64,000 nt of DNA from Henricia sp. BOLD:AAB3569 (GCA_037783545.1 JBBELK010000368.1:248001-312000), one strand, 5' to 3'; positions 12,801 through 25,000 are shown, counted from the first letter of the stretch. Notes: a model not told the origin generated them from the sequence alone. Numbers and translations are program-made.

Positions 12801-15800
12801 TTTATTCAAAGAGCAAAACCATATGGAAAAGAGGGGAACCAATCTGTGTATCATATTAATTGAAAAAACGTATGGCTCTATAAATGTGCACAGGTTTTTT
12901 ATTCTAAAGCCTTGTTGCATAAAGGTAGATTGGCCTTTTTCCAAATCTCGACTTGGGCTCAGACTCAGGCTCCGGTTCCATGTAAAAAGTACTTTCGTGG
13001 TTTCTACTTACATTTGTGGCTGCTCGGCTGTGTTCATAGGCGACCACGCATACGCAGCGTCACCATTTGTTTGTGTGTCATACGGATTTCTCTAAAAGAA
13101 CAAAAATCATTGCTTTGAAATACTGAATTTTAATCAATTTCTAATAAAGAAATTTCAAGAAGCGTGTCCAGATCACATTTTTGACCCACCCATTTTTCCC
13201 AGGGGTGTTGAGATTTTGATACCATATCATTTGTCACATTTTTCTCATTACCATTCTGAAATTTTGCACTCTCAATACGTATATTTTCAAGGATATTGTC
13301 AAAAAACCACCGATGTTTTTTAAACTAATTTATTTATTCCATAAAGCAGTGCAGTGATCACCCCAAACTTTTTGCTTCCACATCCAAATTGGAGATTGCA
13401 AATTTCCTGTTTTCTTCCCATGGATAGTATTTTGGGGAGGTATTATATTTTATATAATTGTTAGGTTAGAGCGAAATCCATTTTTTTGAAAAATCTCAAC
13501 AAGGACATTTAAAGATAGTATACATGATTGGTAAACTGTTACAAATAGTTTTATTCCCTTGTGTGATTGAAGATATGCATGATTAAAACCAACCTGAGCA
13601 AAAACCAGCTCGGTACTTCGTCTAACTTTTGAGAAAACAGTCAAAAAAAGGTTTGCAGTCATTTCGCCCAAAAACCATTTCGCCCAAAAACCACTTCGCC
13701 CTGAACCACGGCCTGTGACAAAGTGGTTTTGGGGCGAAGTTGCATTTGGGCGATGTTTGGACGAAGTGATTTGGGGTGAAATGGCACTCGGGCGAAGTGG
13801 TTTAGGGGCGAAATGGCACTTGGGCGAAATGGTTTTGGGCGAATTGAATTTTCGTCTCATGAGACGAAAACTAATTGTTTTGCTCATTTCTCAAAGACTG
13901 TAGCACTTCAGACAAAACCATTTCAGTGGTAGTTTTCTACGGTCATCATGTTTATATTGTGTAAGTTAGGCGTAAATCTGTGAACATTTTGAGATACCAA
14001 TCATGTATACTGCCTTTAAATTTAAATCTTTCACAATACTAATGTGTACTGTTGTACCTGATCTTTGACGGCCTCGTTCTCAGGGACAAGTAGCTGTCTG
14101 TACTGTTGGTAATGCTCGGATACGAGGTTGTGAACATTATCTCGGAATGCATCCAACTCCGCGTCAAGCAGCTGTCTTAAACTAAAATCTAATAAGAAAA
14201 AAGAAAGAGTCACAAGCAGTGTCTATGAATGGTGATCTTTACCGCTGGGCGACTAGTGGATTTTGCTACTCGCGAGTAGTTGCAGCAATTACTCGCGAGT
14301 AATCGATTAATCACGAGTAGTTGGCAAAGTATCAAGAGGGAGGAAATACAAAATGCACGTTTGTGTGTATAAGTAACCAACTGTACAGCGGAAATTTGCA
14401 TAATCTGTGCCGCCCCGATTCTGTTTCAAACAATGCATACAGATAATGAACTTCAGGCCGAAATATTTCGTATTTCTCTCCTAAAAAACTGCCTCGACTA
14501 CTTTTGAGTAATGAAAATCAAACGGCATAAGTTCGCCATAATTCTCCTTCAACCCGTGCACGTAGCTACTGCCACATAATGTGTTCAGTATGTAGTAATG
14601 GCGAGTAATCGCGAATTTATGAGTAGCGCAATAAAACAGTTCATTGTACTCGATCGTTGTGGTTCAAAAACATGCTTGTCGGACTTTCGGCTAGCACAAA
14701 GGACACAATTAATTGAAATAGTCGTCATACACACACAGGTCGCCTTTTAAGTGTGCTGGGAAACAGGCCTGAACATTACAGTGTAACAATATAATCGCGA
14801 TTAATTGCGAGTATGTAACGGTACTCACGGCACCGCGATTAATCGAGTAGTTTAAAAATGATAGTCACGAGTACGAGTACCGTTTACTACTCGCGATTAA
14901 TCGAGCTATTCGCCCAGCGTTAGTGATCTTTCCTGCTTTACGCAAAAGTCACACATTCTCGGTTTTGCGTGCCCCCGGCATTTCGACTGGTCTTCATAGT
15001 TGATCCTAGTCAATCCTAGTCAGACTGTACGCAAACCCAGTGACCCGTAGACAATCCTTACCAACTGTTTTCAATCGGCAACGTGTCCTAGTGGAGTTTT
15101 GCGTGCAATACATTGCCGGGATAAAATAAGAAAAAATTGAAATCGTAATAAAACCTCGCAGGGCTTACTTTAACCCTCGTCGACCCTTAGGGCCACCGGC
15201 ATTGATGAATTTCAAATTGTCAGCGAAAACGAGGGTCACGGTAGTTTTATTTTGTGATAACATTTCTAAATGACAAGAAGCATGACGCAATACAAGGCTG
15301 CCAGTGTTAATTTGAAATTGGTTAATATTCGTAGTGGACCGTAGGAAGACCATAGTGCCACCCTGCGCAATCCCATTGAAGCCAAGACACAGCTTTTGTT
15401 TTTGGGGGCATTGGACTTGCCCTAAAGCCTAGCGTACATCGACATTGCTACTGGAAGCAACTAGTGGCAACTGGTGTTTCTGGCAACTGAAAGCAACTCG
15501 CAGCAACTGGGAGCAACTGATCAGTTGCTTAAAAAGGTTGATATACGCGCACTGCCACTTGCAACTACATGGTGTACTGGCAACTGGAAAAATCCCAGTT
15601 GCCGGAGTTGCTCATGTTCTACTTTCTGGTAACTAGTTGTACCCAGTTGCGTCGATGTACGTGTACTTGCAACTAGTTGCCGTCAGATGCACGCGAGCAT
15701 CTGATCACGTATGCGCACATCGACAGCAACTGCAAGCAACAGTTGCTTCCAGTTGCGAGGTCAATGTACCGAGTTGCCGTGTCGATGTGCGCGCTCTGGA

Positions 15801-17165
15801 AATGTAGACATGGCTGGATGCTCCCAGTTGCCGCTAGTTGCGCAACTGATCAGTTGCTGTTGATGAGCGCGCCATGCACACATCGACAGCAACTGATCAG
15901 TTGAGTTGCTTTCAGTTGCAATGTCAATGTACGCTAGGCTTAAGAATTCCGGCTTTCTTCTTGGCATTCCTTGATAGAAATATGCCCTACCGCTACATAC
16001 CAATTTCTTGTAAGACGTCCCCCTCTTGCGCCCCTTCTTGTGCCACCTGGCTCTGCATTTCAACCTCCCATTGAAGCTTCTGTTCTCCCTCTGGTCTAAA
16101 GACGTTCTCTGGAAAGCTAACATCGTTCTTGACTTCAGACACTTCGGTCGTATCGTAGGCTTGGTAAAGGCACTTATCCTGCGGGTACAATATGCAAATT
16201 GATAAAGCATGAACATAACTTTTGAGACTCAAACGAGATACAATTTGGTCAGAAATCTATTTTTCTTAAAAATGACTCATCAAGCATCGGTACATGTAAG
16301 TGCATATTTAAAGGAAAAACCCAAATTTTTGAGTGAGAACAATTTAAGATTTTGTGAGCAAATTAATTTACAGCATGTCTCAACATCAATACACAGAACA
16401 TCGTCAACATGGTACAATTTGCTAACAGACGAATTGGGCAATAACTCTGGTGTAAAAAAAAGAAATACTATACAGTAAGGATTGAGAAATTAATCATGAA
16501 TATGTTTTTTTTTTAAATGACTTGTCAATCATTGAGTGCAGATTTGAAAGAAAAACCCAAATTTGGGAGTGGGGAAAATGGGCAAGCCGGGGAGGGTTTG
16601 GGTCGTATGTCAAGCAGTTGATCTCTGGGAGGGGTGGTTATCTCATTAAAGGGTTTATCCCTCTGTAGGGCTTGCTAGGCTCACGTGATAGCCAATCCCC
16701 ATCAGTGAGGAACAACTGCAATACAGTGATTCGAGACCACCAATTGGCTTCATAGCTCAATTGGTGGGGCGTCTGCACGTTGAGCAGAAGGTCCGCGGTT
16801 CGAATCCCGGTGGAGCCAAGTTGTTTTTCACTACATCCAGATTTCCCAAACTCATGAACATTTGCCCACATTTGTATCAAAGATTTTCTCAGAAAACACT
16901 TTTCAGCCAGTCTCATATGTTTTGTACACTAAATTCTGCATAACTCACTCCACATGTTGTATGGCCGCAGAACGGTCTGGGGCTCGGACCCAAACAAGCC
17001 TGGTTACTATCCTCGTTCAGCGTTTCCCAGCCTGTCTTTCCGTCAGACCACATTTGGGGGTTCACATCACTTGGGCGCGTCCAGTCAAGTCCCTCCGCCT
17101 GTATATTTTGGCCATTACTTCCTTCTGTTGAGGGGCTCTTGGTGCAGGTACAGGAGGTGCAGGTA
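9856..17165 (-). CDS. Unrecognised protein gene, six exons found
   Basis: Six exons with good splice sites and matching phases join into about 216 codons: 17,165-17,071, 16,178-16,001, 14,188-14,058, 13,091-13,012, 10,900-10,829 and 9,949-9,856, the last ending in TGA. Intron phases (0, 1, 0, 2, 2) agree at every junction, and each exon is protein-like in the joined frame. Readable stretches are PAPPVPAPRAPQQKEVMAKI, a hydrophilic acidic part, a helical region LRQLLDAELDAFRDNVHNLV, a polar S/N/Q-rich part, and a C-terminal helix LEDEVNRSLVRLLTSASK. No signal peptide or membrane span is seen. I do not recognise the family. The first exon found begins in phase 1 without an ATG, so a 5' part is missing; candidate upstream exons lie at 34,623-35,290. 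The weakest splice site is the acceptor at 17,166. Introns are filled with foldback elements. Confidence 0.65.
9972..10309. mobile_element. Foldback-ended repeat, family C, copy 1
   Basis: About 340 bp, recognised by TTTTCCAGAAA near one end, CCATGGGAAGAAAACAGG and AAGCAGTGCAGT in the body, and ATCTCAACACCCATGG toward the other. Intact copies elsewhere end in TTAA with a short inverted GGAGCGTG / CACGCTCC. It occupies the last intron of the unrecognised gene. Other copies are at 13,157-13,508, 19,351-19,562, 20,692-21,058, 27,486-27,641, 44,600-44,895 and 62,640-63,357. Confidence 0.7.
10417..10563. mobile_element. Foldback MITE, first of an adjacent pair
   Basis: AGACCCTTTGCAGCGGCG at the left pairs with CTCCTGCAAAGGGTCT at the right, with further pairing through CCATGACAGGGG and CCCCTGTCATGG. 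A related copy follows 65 bp later at 10,628-10,773. Confidence 0.7.
10628..10773. mobile_element. Foldback MITE, second of an adjacent pair
   Basis: Same family as 10,417-10,563, in the same orientation: GCCATGACAGGGGGCAGG left and CCCCGTGTCATGGCC right, with outer arms TAGAGC / GCTCTATA. Sequence differences between the two suggest separate age or decay. Confidence 0.7.
11975..12302 (-). repeat. tRNA-derived SINE (reverse orientation)
   Basis: On the minus strand the head reads as a tRNA-like A box (GTGGCCGAGTGG) and a B box (GGTTGCAGGTTCGATACCC), followed by a body containing CAAGGCACTTAAACAC. The tail words match another SINE at 24,092-24,330, including a shared CAGTGTCTCTGGCCGT. It sits within an intron of the minus-strand gene. 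Confidence 0.7.
12379..12541. mobile_element. Foldback MITE ending AAGGGCCGTCC
   Basis: AAGGGCCGTCCAAAGTTGTC at the left is nearly the reverse complement of the right end (GACAACATTGGACGGCCCTT). About 35 bp of each arm pair. A diverged fragment with similar words lies at 21,385-21,450. Confidence 0.7.
13157..13508. mobile_element. Family C repeat, copy 2
   Basis: Reverse-orientation copy of the 9,972-10,309 repeat. It directly abuts the TTAA of the family A element at 13,509, so one inserted at or next to the end of the other. Confidence 0.7.
13509..14019. mobile_element. TTAA-flanked foldback element, family A, copy 2
   Basis: TTAAAGATAGTATACATG at the left and GTATACTGCCTTTAA at the right. 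Same order of blocks as copy 1, with a different number of the internal CGCCC/GAAGTGG words. It lies in an intron of the unrecognised minus-strand gene, 39 bp from exon 14,058-14,188. Confidence 0.75.
14240..14922. mobile_element. Non-autonomous hAT-type transposon, 683 bp
   Basis: Inverted ends TACCGCTGGGCGACTAG and CTATTCGCCCAGCGTTA are flanked by an exact 8-bp repeat GTGATCTT (14,232-14,239 and 14,923-14,930). Eight-base target duplication and GCTGGGCG-type ends fit the hAT superfamily. The interior is full of ACTCGCGAGTA and TAATCG words near both ends and has no transposase. The intact duplication suggests a fairly recent insertion. Confidence 0.85.
15423..15944. mobile_element. Foldback element built of GCAACT / AGTTGC words
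   Basis: The ends AAGCCTAGCGTACATCGACA and TCAATGTACGCTAGGCTT are inverted repeats. Between them the hexamers GCAACT and AGTTGC recur many times in both directions, together with TGATCA and CATCGACA, so many alternative hairpins are possible. It has no coding content. Confidence 0.75.
16255..16370 (+). repeat. Family D repeat, copy 2
   Basis: Shares AAAATGACTCATCAAGCATC and AAGATTTTGTGAG with the copies at 4,505 and 18,195. A short related stretch lies at 16,500-16,580. Confidence 0.6.
16746..16817 (+). tRNA. tRNA-like sequence, probably a pseudogene (anticodon GTT)
   Basis: A 72-nt cloverleaf can be drawn. The acceptor stem GGCTTCA/TGGAGCC pairs over seven bases, the D arm is GCTC...GGGC, and the anticodon stem TCTGC/GCAGA is perfect around loop ACGTTGA. 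The T loop is TTCGAAT. The anticodon would be GTT (Asn). Against function: position 33 is C instead of the near-universal T, and two T-stem pairs are mismatched. It may be a tRNA pseudogene or a SINE head. Confidence 0.45.
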
Positions 17166-17349
17166 CTATTGATTAGGTAGCCCCGAAGTGTTTTTTCTCC
17201 TGGCGACACCGCAGTGTGTGATCCTGATGTGAACATTCTGTGGTCCTAATGTATAAATGTATGTGAGAATTAATTTTAAAAGTTATGAATACTAATTAGG
17301 TACTTCTGAGACAGAAAGAGTACCATGCACAGACACTCACTGAGACAAA

Positions 17350-17416
17350 ATCCGTGTAACTTGGACCCCAAATATCGCTTTTTTAACATGGGGGCGTTGT
17401 TTGCGATATATAGGGT
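17350..17416. repeat. Short hairpin
   Basis: CTTGGACCCCAAATATCGC pairs with GCGATATATAGGGTCCAAG, leaving a small loop. It may be a very short MITE; no target duplication was clear. Confidence 0.5.
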
Positions 17417-17454
17417 CCAAGCAACTTCACAGGTACCGACCTTCCATTAATTCC

Positions 17455-17615
17455 TGCAGCCGATTTCAGGAAACTTACGCAGCTGCGTAAGCCCACTTGC
17501 GCAACATTTTATTGCGCAAGTTGCACAACATTTTTTCCGAAGATAACACACAAGCTATGGGAGTTGCGCCATTTTTCAAAAGTTGCGCAAGCTGCATAAT
17601 GTTTCGTGAAATCGA
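17455..17615. mobile_element. Foldback MITE with GATTTC ends
   Basis: GCCGATTTCAGGAAACTTA pairs with the right end (TGTTTCGTGAAATCG), with extra pairing of the CTTGCGCAAC-type words inside. The CGATTTCA end resembles the elements at 30,266 and 49,311. Confidence 0.5.
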
Positions 17616-17619
17616 CTGC

Positions 17620-19076
17620 TGGTCCAACAAACAACAGTTTTCACCTTCAAAATTGCTACAAATACACTTAATAACACACCATTGTGAGGTACAAGTAGAT
17701 ATAACTTACATTGTACATTCTAATAAAAGTGCCATTTTCCTTCCGATTTTGAAACTTTTTTGTGGTATTTTTTTCGTATACATTGAACAAAGATTTGAAG
17801 GAAATTACCTCCTGGAATCAACAAATAATATAATTTTAAGACATACTTCCCGCTTGAACTTTTGTCGCAAATGTTGCTTTTCTGTAGAAAAAAAAATCAT
17901 ATTTTCTCCTTCAAAAATTGCATTCAGTTAGTGCACAAGATAATCATTCCCATGCACACACAGCGCCCTCTGTTGTCATGCTTATGCAGTAAATTTTTTC
18001 ATATATTTATCTTAGAAATGCAACATTTCCAGCAGAAGTACAAGTGGGAAGTATATCTTAGAATTGAATAAGCTATCGATTCCAATATATAAATTTACCA
18101 AAATCCGTGTTCAATCTAATTAAAAAATACCCCCTAAAAAAGTTTTTCCTTAGTAAATTTACGACTCTTTTCCCAGGAAGAGTTGAGATGTTGATCAGAA
18201 AGTTTTTCTTAAAAATGACTCATCAAGCATCGGTAATGCTAAGTGCAGATTTGATGGAAAAAACCCTAACTTTTGAGTTTGTAAATTTTAAGATTTTGTA
18301 AGGAAACACTTATATTTTTTTCAGCCAGTCCTATATGTTTCGCACACAAGGCAGTGAAGGCATGATCAACTTCTCAATTCTTGCTTAAGATTTTAGGCCC
18401 TACTATTTTAGTACTAAGAGGAAAAACTTAATAATTCTTCCGAGTTGTCCCAACGGTTTAGTGCAAGAGGGCTTACAGCTGTGATGTCCGCCTTGTAAAT
18501 TCTTTCCCTTTTTCTGTTTACATGTACCATACCTATGACTATGTCTGTGCATAGAGTTTGTTTCTGTGTATGATAAGCTTGCCCCGCCCTAAATTTGGAA
18601 GGACGACTTGCCTTTCCCATTTACAGTGCGAAGGTCAAATTGTCCACAAGATCGAGTTGTCTCGCGGACGAGTTGCACAATATGCGAGACTAAAATTCAT
18701 GAAATGGGGAGTTATTAATAAGGCAAGATGGACACAAGCTAATCATTTTAATATTAGAGACCTAGGCTACTGGGATGTTCTGTTTTTTTGCTAGGAACTG
18801 CGATATAAAATCCAAGATAAAACTGCACATCAAATGCAGAACGTACGTACGTACGTGCACGCAAGCGAAGGCAAACCAAAACATGTTACATGGTCGGGGG
18901 CCTTAGCTTTTCAGCATGAAAACGTCATACGCGAAGGTCAGTAACCAGACAGGCATCCCCAAGCTAGTCAGATGCCCCCAAAATATGTAAGCAGAACGCA
19001 ATCCACGAAATCAGGGTGCCATACACCCATAGACACGTGTACATTTTGATGACCTTGATTTTTGTGTAATCTGAAA
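17620..19076. other. Interval between the minus-strand gene and MFSD9 copy 1
   Basis: Contains a family D repeat and an ACGT run near 18,841. The last 100 bp should include the MFSD9 promoter and 5' leader. No supported gene; the frame at 17,497-17,931 is AT-rich and lacks family resemblance. Confidence 0.4.
18195..18390 (+). repeat. Family D repeat, copy 3
   Basis: Matches 4,505-4,710 almost end to end, including AAAATGACTCATCAAGCATC, the T/A-rich middle and the AGCCAGTC word. Confidence 0.6.
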
Positions 19077-22000
19077 ATGGAAAGTGTGTCGACAGAAAAC
19101 GATGCGATCGATGACAAAAATCATGCAAAGAGCGGTTCAAAAACCATGGACGATCGGCACAGAATGTACCTGACTTCGTGCCTTTATCTAGTGGGGTTTC
19201 TGGTGAATATTACTTCATTTTTGACGTGTTTAATTAATATTCAAAATCGTGACTTGACGTTGACTGGCTTTGGACGGTTTCTACACGGTTGATCGATCGT
19301 GCCAAATTGAGCCGCTAGGCGGCGCTGTACCATTTTTGCGGGACAGCATATTTAAAGGAGCGTGCTCAGGTTTTTCCAGAAAATGAGTTTCGTTTCAACA
19401 AAACATTAAGAATCATATAAAATACCTCACCAAAATACTATCCATGGTAAGAAAACGGGAAATTCGCAATCTCAAATTTTGATGTGGAAGCAAAAGTGTT
19501 GGTTTAATCACTGCACTGTTTTGTGTAACCGGATAAATTAGTTTACAAAACATTATAAATAAAAATGGGGTGCGCGCGTTGTGACAAGTTTGTTCAACAT
19601 GGAGAAGTAATATCAGGTACGTACATGTAATTAGGCCTAAAAATAAAGTACACGCTGTGCATGTGTGCACATGCACCCGTCTAAATCGACTGATCATCTG
19701 ATGTGGTTACCCCTAGAACTATGGGGGATACAGTATCCCCCATAGGTTATGTTGTTTTTTTCCAATATGGCGGCGCCTGAACTTTAAGATCGGACCGATA
19801 CGGTTTAAGCTAGCGCAATAATTCGCTTCCCAATCGCCACCAAACTCCGTCTGATAGTTCTTGAGACACTCACCTTGCGTGTGTCTACGGAATTTCGGTA
19901 CCATTTGTCCACTAAATTCTCCGAAAATAATGTTGGGAAATGAACGGGAACATGTGTGATGCATCCACATGCATTTTACCGAATGCCTCAATCATGCATG
20001 TGGATGCATCGCACATGTTCCCGTTCATTTCCCAACATTATTTTCTGAGAATTTAGTGGACAAATGGTACCGAAATTCCGTAGACACACGCAAGGTGAGT
20101 GTCTCAAGAACTATCAGACGGAGTTTGGTGGCGATTGGGGAGCGGATTATTGCGCTAGCTTAAACCGTATCGGTCCGATCTTAAAGTTCAGGCGCCGCCA
20201 TATTGGAAAAAAACAACATAACCTATGGGGGATACTATATCCCCCATAGTTCTAGGGGTACTGATGTGGTCAGTGGAACCTTTTTTGTGAAAATAATCGC
20301 GATAGTATCAAATATCGCGATTGTCTATTCGCGATTAATCGCAATGGTAAAAATTGCCACTGGCACAAGCTTAATCTGGGCACACTCCTTTAATTGATGT
20401 ATTGAAGTATTTTCAGTCTGTGGCGCACCGTTTAAGGCGCATTATGTGGCGCGTTAGCTGATAAACATGACATCATGATCTCGGCAGAATTCATAATTTC
20501 ATCACCTTCAACATCCATCAAAGGTACTTTTATAATGCATTTATTTCATGTTTGTTTTCAACTTTTGTAAACCATCTTTTCAAGATTATTCTTGTTATTC
20601 ACCAACAGTAAAAATACGTTTATTGGAAAGAATTCAGTAGTTGACAAACTTCAGACCAAACATTTTTTCCAATAATTTGTACTTACGGCTGTTAAAGGAG
20701 TGTGACCAGATCACTTTTTTTTACCCATAACTCCCCGGGACTTACCTTATGGGTCATGAGATTTTTATATCATAACATCCGTTATATTTTTCTGATTACG
20801 AAACTGAAACTCCCGCGCTTCTAGGCCGCATATTTCTGAGGATATCGTCGAAAATCCACCGATTATTTGTAAACTAATTTTCCAGTATCAACGTTTATCC
20901 GCTGAAAGCATACTCGATAGTTTTATTCAATTTTTTACTGGAAATTGCGAATGTTTTCGGGTTTTTGGGACATGGGAGGTGTGTATGGGAGTTACTTGAT
21001 AATATTGGTAAGTTACATCGAAAACTATTTTCCAGAAACTCTGGTCACGCTCCTTTAAGATACTTTAAGGAGAATTAGTAGTGGTCAACCTCTGAATTCA
21101 TATGTACTTTTCACTGTATTTTTCACCGCTAAATTTGTAGGAGATAACCCTCAATGTATGATAGGCCTAGAAATAATTTTGTAAAAATCAAAAATGTGTA
21201 TGTGTGTTAGGTTTTTTTCAATCCCTAGGATTTATTTGGAGTTGGTCTTCTTGTTCCACTGCTGTCGCGTCACGCCAGGGATCTTGGGGCTTCCCCAGCA
21301 CTGATTGGAGCCGTTGGTAAGTTGAATAATATTCTTAAAAATCAGGGATTTTTAGGACAAAGGGTGGGGGGCGGGAGGGGTGGAGCGGTCTTGAAAAATA
21401 CTACTCTCTTCAAAACTGTGAAAATATTGACAACTTTAGATGGCTCCTTAGTACCCATAACTCAGTGTAATAGTTGACGTAACATTGACCCTTTTCACAT
21501 CAAGGAAATCGCTTCGTTATATCGAGAGATTTCCCGATTTGAATGCACTGCTCTTCATTCAACTTAGAATCACTTCATTTAATGAAGCGAAAAAGCTTCA
21601 TTCGACGAAGCAAATTCGTAAGGTTTATGCTCCCTTTGTTCATTGCTATGTAATGTGTACACAATGGCGCGCTTTGTAGCCAAAGAATTATTAAATATTC
21701 TTGCAGATTTAATAGATTATTAGTGAAACAATGCCATATTTATTTCGCTCTCTACACAGGATCGGTGTACGGCATTCTCCAGCTTATTTCAGGACCCTTT
21801 TTAGTAAGTTGCTTTTTCCTTGCTTTTCAATTCTGTGGCTTTGGTTCAAATCCCACCCAATTCCTCGTGCAACTTAGGTTTTCAGTCTGTGATTTTGTGG
21901 GTTTCCAACTTCACCACTTCTAAAAGTAGTATATGATGCTGGTGTTTTGAGAAAAATATAAAATGCAGGTTTTGACATTAACCAAGGCCACCAAGGCCAA

Positions 22001-25000
22001 CGGCCTCATGCCCTGCTGAGTTGGCCCTGATGCCCCTTCAAGATATACACTTTCTGAGGTCCACTTGGCCAGCATGCCCTATCCCAGGCCTTGACATTAA
22101 CCAAGGCCATCAAGGCCAATGGCTTCATGCCCTGCTGAGTTGGCACTGTTGACCCTTCAAGATATACACTTTGAGGCCAACATGCCTATATCCCAGGCCT
22201 TGACAATACATGCCCTGCCGAGTTGGCCCTGATGCCCCTTCAAGATATACACTTTCTGAGGCCAACTTGGCCAGCATGCCCTATCCTCCTAAATTTCATG
22301 AGGCTTGTATACACCAACAACCAGTACACATTTGGAACAAAGTTGGCCTTGGTGCCGCTCCAGTTGGCTTCAGTACCCTTTGAAATTGACAAAATAAAGG
22401 CCATATTTACCTGCCCCATATTTTCACAACATTAAGACCCATAAAATGGAATTTTATGGGTGAATTTGGTGAAGATGAAAATGCACTTTAGAGAATTAAA
22501 ATATTTGACTAGTATCTAGACCAATTTAATCTATGCTTTTTATTTACGTTCTACAGGGTCGTCTGAGCGATACCATGGGACGCAGAAGAATTCTTCTGGT
22601 CTGTCTCTTCATGACCACCATAGGCTACACTCTCAACGCATTCTCGACGTCAATAGCTCTACTTATATTCTCACGGGTTCCTCTTGGTAAGATGATTTCA
22701 GTGATTGATTTAAACGGGATTCGAACCATGGACACTTGGTTCACCAATAGAATAGCTGCCATCTTGTAGGGCAACTTTTTTGTCAATTAACAATGTAAAC
22801 TCAAAAGAAACTGCCCTACAAGATGGCAGCTATTTCATATGGTCTATACAGCGTGTTTCTTGTCGTGTTTTATTCTATTATTTTCTGCGATAATTGTTTT
22901 TGCGACATTCTATACAAAAATCTTATTAAGTATTATTTGGATGATGTTGAAAAACCTCAAAATGCATACATATTGTTTGTTTTCCCAGAAAATGTTTACC
23001 TAAGAGTGACTTTATATTTATTTCCACTATAAAAAAATGCAATTTTGTTTAGTAACTTTATTACAGATTTTTACAAATGCCTGTTTTTATACAACTAATG
23101 AAAAATATTCTGTATAAAATTCCAATGCCTAAAAAAATAATAATAGTGGTGGATTCTGGTATAGCGCACATGTCTACCCTACAGGGTACGCCTGGCGCCG
23201 TTGCCATTATACAGAACCATTTCACTTCAGCTAGGTGGCTGCCTGGCCAAGGCGCACAACCCTATCAGCGGTTAGATTGTGGCATTTTCTCTGACAGCCC
23301 CTCAGATATCGCTTGGGTTGACGAGGCAATTGAGATGAAGTGTCTTGCCCACGGACCCAAACACGTTGGCACAAATGGGGCTCGAACCCATAACCCCTCG
23401 AGCACGGCTGTATACTCATACAACCACACATGCTCAAATTTCTCATACATGATTTTCTTACTGTTGCAGGTATTTTTAAACACGGCATAGCAACAGTCAA
23501 AGCCTACCTGGCCGAGATCACGCCGCGACAAGAGCGCCCTCGCGTGTTTGGTCGTTTCAGTGCGGCCTCCAGTTCAGGTTTTATCATTGGTCCCCTGTTT
23601 GGCGGTTACCTGTCCGAGACTGAAGGTGGTTTCTACCGTGTAGCTACTTGCACATCAATCGTGTTTGCTCTTAATTTCCGTAAGTTCTTTGACGTTGTGC
23701 TGAACAAATGAAGAAAAAAAATACCTAACTTATATTAGAGAGTATCATGGCCGAGCGATCTAGTGATTCGAACTCGAGACCTTGGTTAATTCCGCAGGTC
23801 GTGGGTTCGAATCCGGGTGTGCCCTTGGGCAAGGCACTTTGCCATGAATTGCCTCTCTCCACACAGGAGGAAATGGGTACCTGTGAGGGTAGTGAAAGCT
23901 GATGTGTTTGATTAGTCCCTGTGCGCATAAGCTGCACGGGACTGCATGCTCCCCAGGGAGCTGAGAAGGATTAAGGAATAATATTACTTAGTAATATTGG
24001 GATGCATTTGTGCGTGATATAAATGTCTGTTATTATTTTGAACATGATAGCGTAAAGTTTACAATAATTGCACTTTATAATTCTTGGTAGTGGGGTACCG
24101 TGGCTTAAGTGGTTTGAGTCATTGACTTGCAACACTGGGTTAAAAACCTGGTGTTGTACAATGTAGGTTCAATACCCGGTCGTGGTACCTGTGCCCTTGA
24201 GCAAGGCGCTTGACCAAAACTGTTAGGCCAGTGTTTTATGTAACTCACTTAAAAGATACCAAAGCACTCTTTCATAAAAAGTAAGGGATTACCCAGTGTC
24301 TCTGGCCGTCGGCTGCCAATGGCGCCACCCACATACCATATGTATCTCGATGTTTAGGTGGAAGACACTTGTAAGTTTCCTGCAAGTCGGCCTATGAGTT
24401 GCGAATTGAAGTTTCGTAAACCCATTTGAAATAATATTGAACATACATGTAAATGTAACGTGTACTGAGTTGAGATTTTTACTCGTTTTGTCTAGCTGGA
24501 ATCTTGACGTTATTAAAGTTTTCAAGCTTCTTAATTTTCCTCTTTTTGTTGGTTTTTCTTTTTTCAACAGTGTTCGCCTACTTTCTTGTCCATCCTAAAT
24601 CCCGTGACTCGCTTGAGAAGACCAAGTCAGTGGCCGCTTTCACCAAAGAGGAATACAGCATCGAGACCAATTTCTTCCAATCGTTCAAGTCGATCCTACG
24701 ATCCAGCGGCGATCTGTTGTTCCTACAGCTTCTCCTGAGTTCGGCCGTTTCGATTTACCGAAGCAACTTTGTGCTAATCATGGAGGATCGATTCCACATA
24801 ACACCCAGCACCACCGGCTTGCTGATCAGTTATTCTGCATTCGTCGGCGTCATCTCGGGAATGTTGGTTGGGAAAATTGTTTCGTTTTACGGCAGCACTT
24901 CCAGACTTCTGTTGCACTGCACTGTTCTGCTCGCCTTGACGTTACTCGGACTTACATTCGCACCGGATATTTCCGTAGTTTTTGCATTCTCCGGAGTACT

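Noticed and set aside
15761-16216. 151-codon minus frame overlapping an exon and a repeat
   Set aside because: It runs from the exon at 16,001-16,178 in a different frame into the GCAACT element; the alternate frame has better splice phase.
18841-18858. ACGT tandem run
   Set aside because: Short simple repeat without clear function.
19719-20249. Two frames encoding nearly the same peptide on opposite strands
   Set aside because: Explained by the 553-bp palindrome; they are mirror images of one non-coding arm.
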